64,000 nt of DNA from the NCBI RefSeq assembly GCF_007741535.1, contig NZ_CP036525.1, forward strand, positions 6,634,001 through 6,698,000, in the 5' to 3' direction. The stretch is from Rubripirellula lacrimiformis. Its GTDB lineage: Bacteria > Planctomycetota > Planctomycetia > Pirellulales > Pirellulaceae. This document shows, piece by piece, positions 58,471 through 64,000 of the stretch. Every line of letters starts with the position of its first letter. Positions within the stretch are counted from its first letter, which is position 1. A program made the translations under genes and the position numbers. The notes below the pieces were generated by a model. It ran no database searches. It was not told the DNA's origin and saw only the letters and a program-made list of their open reading frames with translations.

Positions 58471-61400
58471 TGTCCTTGATCAACTTCTCTCTTAAAAATC
58501 GCTTCGCCGTATTGGCCGGCGCGATCGCACTTTGCGTGCTTGGTGCCTCCGTCATTCCTGGCATCACGATTGACATCCTGCCGGATTTCAAAAAGCCGGT
58601 CGTCGTCAGCTTTTTTTCCTATCCGGGACTTCCCACCCTGGACATGGAAAAGTCGGTTTCGTCACGTGTGGAACGCGCGTTGACTCTAGCCGGAAAGATC
58701 GAACACCAAGAATCCAGAACGGTTCCTGGCGCCGCGGTCATCAAAGTATTCTTCCAACCCGGTGCGGACCCCAGCTCGGCGATGAACGACATCGTCAATC
58801 TGGAGGCCAGCGATATGTTTCACCTGCCACCGGGGATCGAGTGGCCTTTCACGCTGCGGAGCGAGCCGTCGAATCTGCCGGTCGTGCTAGCAGCGATCTC
58901 GGGCGAAGGACTGAGCGAATCCGAACTCTATTCCATTGGCTACTACGCCGTGCGAAACAAGATGGGCGGCTTGAAGGGCGTCCAGATTCCGCACCCATTT
59001 GGCGGAAAGTTCCGACAGATGATGGTTTACGTCAATCCCGACAAACTGCGTGCCTATCACGTTAGCGCCACCGATGTTGTCGACGCGATGCAGAAAGCCA
59101 ACCTGGTTTTGGCAGGCGGAACCGCCACGATGGGCGGAACCGATTACCAGGTGCACCCACGCAACACGCTGCCCAACATCGAAGACATCGAAGCGATTCC
59201 GGTCGCGGTCCGTGACGATCGCCCGATCTTCATTCGCGATGTCGCGCGCGTCGTCGATGACGCCGCACTGCAATACAACATCGTCCGCGTCAACGGAACT
59301 CGCAGTGTCTATTGTCCATTGCTACGCGAACCGGGCGAAAACACCATCGCGGTGGTCGATCGCATCTATGAAGGGATCGCACGTGAAATCCCCAAGATGA
59401 AGGAACGCGGGGATATCCCCGAAGCCACGCAGGTCACACTGGTATCGGACCAATCCAGTTACATTCGCAATGCGATGTCCAACCTGCTGACCCAAGTCGG
59501 ACTCGGCGCGTTGCTGGTCGCGATCGTTGTCTTTGTCTTCCTTCGCCGCGTGCTGCCAACGATCATCATCGTGTCCACGATCGTATTGGCGATCTTGATC
59601 GGAGCGATCGGGTTTGCGTTTTCGGGACAAACGATCAACGTGATGACCCTGGGCGGGATCGCGTTGGCGATCGGGACAGTCGTCGACGCGGGCATCGTTG
59701 TGGTGGAAAACATCATTCGTCACTTGCGGATGGGCAAATCCCCGTTGGAAGCCGCTCGCCAGGGAACTCAGGAAGTCTCGGGCGCCATCCTGGCGGGTAC
59801 CGCGACGACCTTGGCTGTGTTCTTGCCAGCGTTGTTTTTGACCGGCATGATCAAGTACCTGTTCACCCCATTATCGCTGGCTGCGACGTTGACGATCGGT
59901 GCGTCCTATCTGTTGGCCCTGACCGTCGTCCCCGCCTACTGTGCGACATTCGTCCGCGAGCGGGTGCAATCCAAGAATGCCGATTCATCGGATCGCGAAT
60001 CGGATCCGCGAGGCCTGTACGGTCGACTGTTAAGCACAGCGATGAAGACCCCGGCGATCAGCGCATTGGTGATCATCGTCGGTGTCGGTGCATCCTTTGC
60101 TCTCTTGCCACGGATTGGTACCGAGTTGTTTCCGGAGGTGGATTCGGGATCATTCGAACTGCGACTCAAAACGCTGCCCGGAACGTCGCTGTTGGAAACC
60201 GAAAAGTTGGTCGCTCGGATCGAAGACTCGATCAAGGGCATCATCCCGGAAGAACAAATCGAAACGATCATTTCCAACATCGGGTTGCCCGTCGGTAAGG
60301 GAGCCGGTTTTTCGACCGTCCTAAGCTCGAACTCTGGGCCCGACACGGCTTATGTGATTGTCAACCTGAGACAACAGGGCCGATCCACTAGCACGCGTTC
60401 GTATATCGAGACGCTGCGGAGCACGTTGGCCGACCAGTACCCGCTAGAAGAGTTTCTGTTCGTATCCGGTGGCATCGTGAACATGGCACTGAACGAGGGT
60501 GTGCCGACGCCAATCAGTGTGCAGGTTTCGGCCGGAACGTTGCAGCAATGCCGGGATGCCGCTGAACGCATCGTCAAAGCGGTGCGTCCGATCTTGGGAA
60601 CCCGCGATGTTCAGATCGCCCAATCCCTGGACTATCCGCAATTCGATGTTCAGGTGGACCGGACACGTGCCAAGTATTTGGGTGTCGACCAGGAACAAGT
60701 CGCCAAGACGGTCTTAACCGCATTGGGGTCCAGCGTTGGATACGATCCAACGATCTGGATCGATCCCAAATCGGGGACCGACTTTTTCATGGGGGTTCAA
60801 TACGAATCGAACCAGTTCGAATCGCTGGACGAGGTCCGCAACATTCCTCTGTCGTTGGATACCGCGGACGGCCCGATCACGATTCCCCTATCCAACGTGG
60901 CGACTGTTAGCCGCGTGACGATCCCTGCGGAAATCGCTCACTACAACATCTCCCGCGTCAACGATGTGCACGTCAACATTTCGGGACGTGACTTGGGAAG
61001 TGTGGCGGCCGATATCGATACCACCTTATCGGAAATGGAATTCGACAACGGTGTCACGGTGACGCTGCGAGGCCCGGTGGAAAAGATGCGTTCGGGCATG
61101 AGCATGCTGGGCGTGGGGTTGGCCGTAGCGACGCTATTGGTCTATCTGGTCCTGATGGCTCAGTTCCGATCCTTTGTCGATCCGCTGATCATCATGTTGG
61201 CGGTTCCGCTGGGGATTGGCGGCGTACTGATCGTTCTGTACTTCACCGACACCTACATCAACATCCAATCGTTGATGGGGACATTGATGATGATCGGCGT
61301 GGTGGTGAACAATTCGATTTTGTTGGTCGAATTTGCGAACCAGCGTCGCAGCGAAGGTTTGTCGGCCAGCGAAGCGGCGCTATCGGCCGCTCAAATCCGA

Positions 61401-61601
61401 CTGCGTCCGATCCTGATGACATCGCTGACCCTGGTCGCGTCGATGTTGCCATTGTCGTTCCAGTTGGCTCCGGGCAACGAGGCGATGATCCCGCTTGCCC
61501 GCGCCTTGCTGGGCGGCATGGTCGTTTCGACGGTGCTGACCCTGGTGCTGGTTCCGTGCGTCTATTCGCTGGTGCACCGCAAGTCGTCGCTCGCCGCATG
61601 A
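58470..61601 (+). CDS. RND-family efflux permease
   Basis: 1043 residues, the usual AcrB-type length, with 12 transmembrane helices in two halves and large periplasmic loops. TM4 region reads GGIALAIGTVVDAGIVVVENI: one of the paired aspartates of AcrB is kept, the second is Ala, as in CusA-like or other RND members. The TM10 motif GVVVNNSILLVEFANQRR is normal. Proton-driven export of drugs, metals or other compounds; substrate cannot be read. It forms a tripartite system with the adaptor (overlapping start) and the divergent TolC-like protein. Confidence 0.95.
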   Translation: MSLINFSLKNRFAVLAGAIALCVLGASVIPGITIDILPDFKKPVVVSFFSYPGLPTLDMEKSVSSRVERALTLAGKIEHQESRTVPGAAVIKVFFQPGADPSSAMNDIVNLEASDMFHLPPGIEWPFTLRSEPSNLPVVLAAISGEGLSESELYSIGYYAVRNKMGGLKGVQIPHPFGGKFRQMMVYVNPDKLRAYHVSATDVVDAMQKANLVLAGGTATMGGTDYQVHPRNTLPNIEDIEAIPVAVRDDRPIFIRDVARVVDDAALQYNIVRVNGTRSVYCPLLREPGENTIAVVDRIYEGIAREIPKMKERGDIPEATQVTLVSDQSSYIRNAMSNLLTQVGLGALLVAIVVFVFLRRVLPTIIIVSTIVLAILIGAIGFAFSGQTINVMTLGGIALAIGTVVDAGIVVVENIIRHLRMGKSPLEAARQGTQEVSGAILAGTATTLAVFLPALFLTGMIKYLFTPLSLAATLTIGASYLLALTVVPAYCATFVRERVQSKNADSSDRESDPRGLYGRLLSTAMKTPAISALVIIVGVGASFALLPRIGTELFPEVDSGSFELRLKTLPGTSLLETEKLVARIEDSIKGIIPEEQIETIISNIGLPVGKGAGFSTVLSSNSGPDTAYVIVNLRQQGRSTSTRSYIETLRSTLADQYPLEEFLFVSGGIVNMALNEGVPTPISVQVSAGTLQQCRDAAERIVKAVRPILGTRDVQIAQSLDYPQFDVQVDRTRAKYLGVDQEQVAKTVLTALGSSVGYDPTIWIDPKSGTDFFMGVQYESNQFESLDEVRNIPLSLDTADGPITIPLSNVATVSRVTIPAEIAHYNISRVNDVHVNISGRDLGSVAADIDTTLSEMEFDNGVTVTLRGPVEKMRSGMSMLGVGLAVATLLVYLVLMAQFRSFVDPLIIMLAVPLGIGGVLIVLYFTDTYINIQSLMGTLMMIGVVVNNSILLVEFANQRRSEGLSASEAALSAAQIRLRPILMTSLTLVASMLPLSFQLAPGNEAMIPLARALLGGMVVSTVLTLVLVPCVYSLVHRKSSLAA

Positions 61602-61618
61602 TCGCGGCGAGGTAGGTC

Positions 61619-61694
61619 CGGCCGAAGTCTTGACGGATTTCGCGACCGGATTTGGACCGCCCATCGGCCGAAAGTCTTGGCGACTTGCGCTACG
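61619..61694. repeat. Degenerate copies of the 83-bp array unit arm
   Basis: CGGCCGAAAGTCTTGGCGAC + TTGCGCTACG at 61665-61694 is identical to the right arm of the array at 4019-4670. A worn relative (CCGGCCGAAGTCTTGACGG + ATTTCGCGAC) lies at 61619-61646. Both sit just after the RND permease stop, between convergent genes. Confidence 0.85.
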
Positions 61695-61741
61695 TTTTCG
61701 GCCGATTGGATTCCCCCCATTGTTCGCTCGGGGGGCGTGCG

Positions 61742-62800
61742 TTACGAGGATGGCGACAGTTCTTTTCGCTTCTCGGCGATCAAAGCCAGCAGAGCACGCT
61801 GTGGCTTGACGAACTTGTCGACGCCTTCGGTCATCAAGGCCTTGTGCATGTCGTCCAGGTCCAACTTCGAATCGATTTCGTCTTGAACACTTTGCGGCGG
61901 CATCTGGTCGACCGTACGGGTGAACTCGATCCCGCTGTCGGCAACCGCTTGGTTGGTTTCCGGCGGATTGGTTTGGATATCGCTGCCGGCCAGTGCCTGC
62001 ACGTACTTGTACGGCGGGTCGTTCGGGTTCTTGGTACCGGTGCTGGCGAAGATCAGTTCCTGGGATAGCGGCAGATTCTTGTCAGCCCAGAAATTTTGGT
62101 TGTCCTGCCAAACTCGTTTTGCATTCAAGATGCCGACCATTCCCTGGGCATCGTCGGACAGATCGGGAAGTTGCTGTTGGGTGTAAACATCGATCCGCGA
62201 GATGAAGATGCTGTAGACCGATTTGAATTGGTCGCGATTGGCAAGTTGCTTGGCCCCGGCCCAAACGGCGTCGCGTGCTGCGCGGTACTGATCCAAAGTA
62301 AAGATCAGGGTCACGTTCAAGGTCACGCCGGCGGCGGCCAATGGCGTCAGTGCTTGCAGCCCGGCTGACGTGGCTGGCACTTTGATCATTCGGTTGGTGT
62401 GCCCGGCGGCCCACTTCTTTCCAAGTTCAACGTACTTCGCGACCACATCGCTTTCGTCGAGGCCCAAGCTAGGATCTTCCAGCAACGGGTCCAATTCGAA
62501 ACTGACCCAGCCAGCGTCCCCATTGGATTGCTCGCGAATCGCAGCAAACTTGGACTGGGCATCTTGGACCAACGAATCGGTGATCGCCCAAGCAATCGCG
62601 TCGTCGTCATGGCCTTCGCCCAACAGGGATTCGATCTGAGCGTCAAATCCGCCTGCCTTCACGATTCCAGAGATGATCGCCGGGTTGCTGGTGGCCCCAA
62701 CGGCGCCCCAGGCAAGATTCTGGTCCACTTCGGCTGGTTCGACGGAATCGAGATACAGCTTGGTTCCGGTATCGATCAATGATTGGATGGAGTTGGCCAA
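61742..62800 (-). CDS. tal: Transaldolase
   Basis: 352 residues from a TTG at 62800 ([20 protein letters not shown]), with GGAAC upstream; a TTG at 62866 in the same frame is an alternative. Signatures [13 protein letters not shown] near 38-50, the Schiff-base lysine in [16 protein letters not shown], and [17 protein letters not shown]. Moves the dihydroxyacetone unit between sedoheptulose 7-phosphate and glyceraldehyde 3-phosphate in the non-oxidative pentose phosphate pathway. Longest-class transaldolase (TalB-like length plus extra). Confidence 0.93.
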   Translation of the reverse strand: MANSIQSLIDTGTKLYLDSVEPAEVDQNLAWGAVGATSNPAIISGIVKAGGFDAQIESLLGEGHDDDAIAWAITDSLVQDAQSKFAAIREQSNGDAGWVSFELDPLLEDPSLGLDESDVVAKYVELGKKWAAGHTNRMIKVPATSAGLQALTPLAAAGVTLNVTLIFTLDQYRAARDAVWAGAKQLANRDQFKSVYSIFISRIDVYTQQQLPDLSDDAQGMVGILNAKRVWQDNQNFWADKNLPLSQELIFASTGTKNPNDPPYKYVQALAGSDIQTNPPETNQAVADSGIEFTRTVDQMPPQSVQDEIDSKLDLDDMHKALMTEGVDKFVKPQRALLALIAEKRKELSPSS

Positions 62801-63133
62801 CGTTTTAGTTCCGTAGTGACGAGGGTGTTGGGGGACTTTCAGCTGACAGTCTATCGGCTCTCGCAAGGCTCACCCACCAGTGCAGAGGGGGACAAAGGCC
62901 ACGCTGGGGCATCTGGTCGCACCGAGTCATCTCGTCGCACCAGCCCATCTGGACGATCTCGGCCTGGGCAATATCCGCTGCGGCGATCACAATAAGTCGA
63001 GCCCAGCAATGAAGTTGGGTACATTGATGGGGACCTGACCCTGGTTGCGGAAAACGGCGGACGATCCTCAACCGCGGTCATTTCCCCCCCGGTTAACCTC
63101 GCGACAATTCGTTTCCCCCCGAAGAGAAAACTG
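62801..63133. other. Intergenic region with 18-bp degenerate repeat
   Basis: 333 bases without a supported gene. Three degenerate 18-mers (CATCTGGTCGCACCGAGT, CATCTCGTCGCACCAGCC, CATCTGGACGATCTCGGC) stand at 62910-62963. It lies between the divergent transaldolase and small membrane protein genes and should hold both promoters. Confidence 0.55.
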
Positions 63134-63328
63134 ATGAAGCAACTGATTGGACTTGGACGCGACACATGGTGGCTGTGGCTGGGATTTTTTGTGTTGACGA
63201 TCGCATTCTCGTTGGTCGTCGGCAAATTTTTCTTGCTGCTGTTACCTTGCCTGCCGATCCCATTCATCTATTTCGCGTTCAACCGATACGACGAAGACGG
63301 AAACGAAAAAGCCGATTTGGGCGATTAA
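63134..63328 (+). CDS. Small hydrophobic membrane protein
   Basis: 64 residues from an ATG with GAAGAGA upstream. Probably two transmembrane helices (WWLWLGFFVLTIAFSLVV and FFLLLLPCLPIPFIYFAF), a charged C-terminus (NRYDEDGNEKAD). No family recognised. Its last four bases overlap the end of the converging gene. Confidence 0.7.
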   Translation: MKQLIGLGRDTWWLWLGFFVLTIAFSLVVGKFFLLLLPCLPIPFIYFAFNRYDEDGNEKADLGD

Positions 63329-64000
63329 GGTTCGAATCGCAGTGCCGCTCGCCCGTCGGTCGACCGGTTCGGAAACGACCGACCACCGACGGATTCGGCC
63401 AGCCACTGAACAGCCAACCCGATCATGGGGTGTCGACCATCGGTCAATTCGGGATGGACACTAAAACACAGCACGCGGCCGTCCCCGAATTGGCCGCGAA
63501 CTGCCGCCGAAGTCCCCGCCATCACTCCCCGTGGCGATCCGTTCTTGGAAATTTCCGAGTCATAGATGGCTAGGCTCTCGTAGTCCGGGACCTCGGGATC
63601 GTCCCATTCCCGCCGCGCCAGCAGCGGCCCTTGCGCGTAATAGATCGACATGTCGCGGCGATCGTGCCCGAACAAGGCAGCCCCATCGGGTGATAGCCGG
63701 ATCGACACCGTGCCATTTCCGCGATTCCAATGCCGTCGATCAACGACCTTGGCATCGATCAAATTCAGCGACCAGGAATAGTCATTGGTTGCTAGATAGG
63801 CGCCGGCGCAAACGCCAAGGTACCCGCCCCCACCGCGGACGAATTCTCGCACTGCCTGTGATCCTTCGGGACCAAGCGTCTTGCCCTGCTTGCTACCGCT
63901 GCCGCCCGGGTGCACCAAGACATCGACCTGCATCAGTCCGCCGCTGCGAATCTGTTCAGCCGCAATCCGAGTGACCTGAAACCTGTCGTCCTTGGCGGAC
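63325..64000 (-). CDS. BPL_N/glutamine-amidotransferase-like protein, 5' end outside window
   Basis: Partial: the frame is open through the right edge (at least 225 residues). An ATG at 63933 exists, but residues before it (VTRIAAEQIRSGGL) continue the same domain, so the true start lies beyond 64000. The pattern DVLVHPGGSGSKQGK, VREFVRGGGGYLGVCAGAYLA (nucleophile-elbow GVCAGAYL) and later GTSAAVRGQFGDGRVLCFSVHPE fits the BPL_N domain (biotin-protein ligase N-terminal type, class I glutamine-amidotransferase-like fold). Function unknown. Confidence 0.82.
   Translation of the reverse strand, partial: SAKDDRFQVTRIAAEQIRSGGLMQVDVLVHPGGSGSKQGKTLGPEGSQAVREFVRGGGGYLGVCAGAYLATNDYSWSLNLIDAKVVDRRHWNRGNGTVSIRLSPDGAALFGHDRRDMSIYYAQGPLLARREWDDPEVPDYESLAIYDSEISKNGSPRGVMAGTSAAVRGQFGDGRVLCFSVHPELTDGRHPMIGLAVQWLAESVGGRSFPNRSTDGRAALRFEP

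Noticed and set aside
63329-63345. GGTTCGAATC resembling a tRNA T-loop
   Set aside because: It encodes the last residues of the converging gene and no acceptor, D or anticodon stems surround it.

Overview
The window reads as chromosomal DNA of a planctomycete, most likely a Rhodopirellula-like member of the Pirellulaceae. Evidence: a 23S-5S rRNA unit with no 16S gene in the preceding 700 bases, two DUF1559 pseudopilin-like genes ([31 protein letters not shown] N-termini), FG-GAP/ASPIC-UnbV and TPR lipoproteins, many lipoproteins, weak Shine-Dalgarno sites and moderately high GC. This is inference from gene content; no search was run.

Region 1-4700: a terminator for something upstream, a leader with a boxA-like site, 23S rRNA, 5S rRNA, a strong intrinsic terminator, then eight tandem copies of an 83-bp inverted-repeat unit. 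A degraded relative of the unit lies 57 kb away at 61.6 kb.

Region 4.8-18.3 kb: secreted or lipid-anchored proteins. A seven-haem cytochrome c faces a lipoprotein with one haem site and FG-GAP repeats. A divergent TPR lipoprotein follows, and further on come two long lipoproteins in which TPR, FG-GAP and ASPIC/UnbV regions are fused. A small lipoprotein and a DUF1559 gene lie between them. Region 18.5-24.7 kb: an envelope module of GT2 glycosyltransferase, GT-C-like membrane protein and giant AsmA-like protein.

Region 25.7-30.7 kb: the most unusual locus. Three tightly coupled genes encode an EctB-like diaminobutyrate aminotransferase, an adenylation-carrier protein fused to an alpha/beta hydrolase, and a second alpha/beta hydrolase. 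The two hydrolases look like the hydrolase 1 / hydrolase 2 pair of exosortase-A exopolysaccharide loci. No ectA or ectC is present, so this looks like a small amino-acid-activating pathway rather than ectoine synthesis.

Region 30.8-40.6 kb: PP2C phosphatase with a cyclic-nucleotide-binding-like domain, GNAT-nitrilase fusion, RimK-type ligase with an RCK_C tail, then a leucine-rich-repeat membrane protein coupled to a lipoprotein. Region 40.6-51.6 kb: two amidohydrolase genes (one a double-domain fusion), a second DUF1559 gene with a small lipoprotein, a fold-type IV aminotransferase with a hydrolase, a Cys-rich lipoprotein and a Tat-exported transglutaminase-like protein. Region 51.7-64 kb: HtrA-type protease, pyrimidine nucleoside salvage (deoA-like, cdd), a tripartite RND efflux set, transaldolase, a small membrane protein, and the start-less end of a BPL_N-domain protein running off the right edge.
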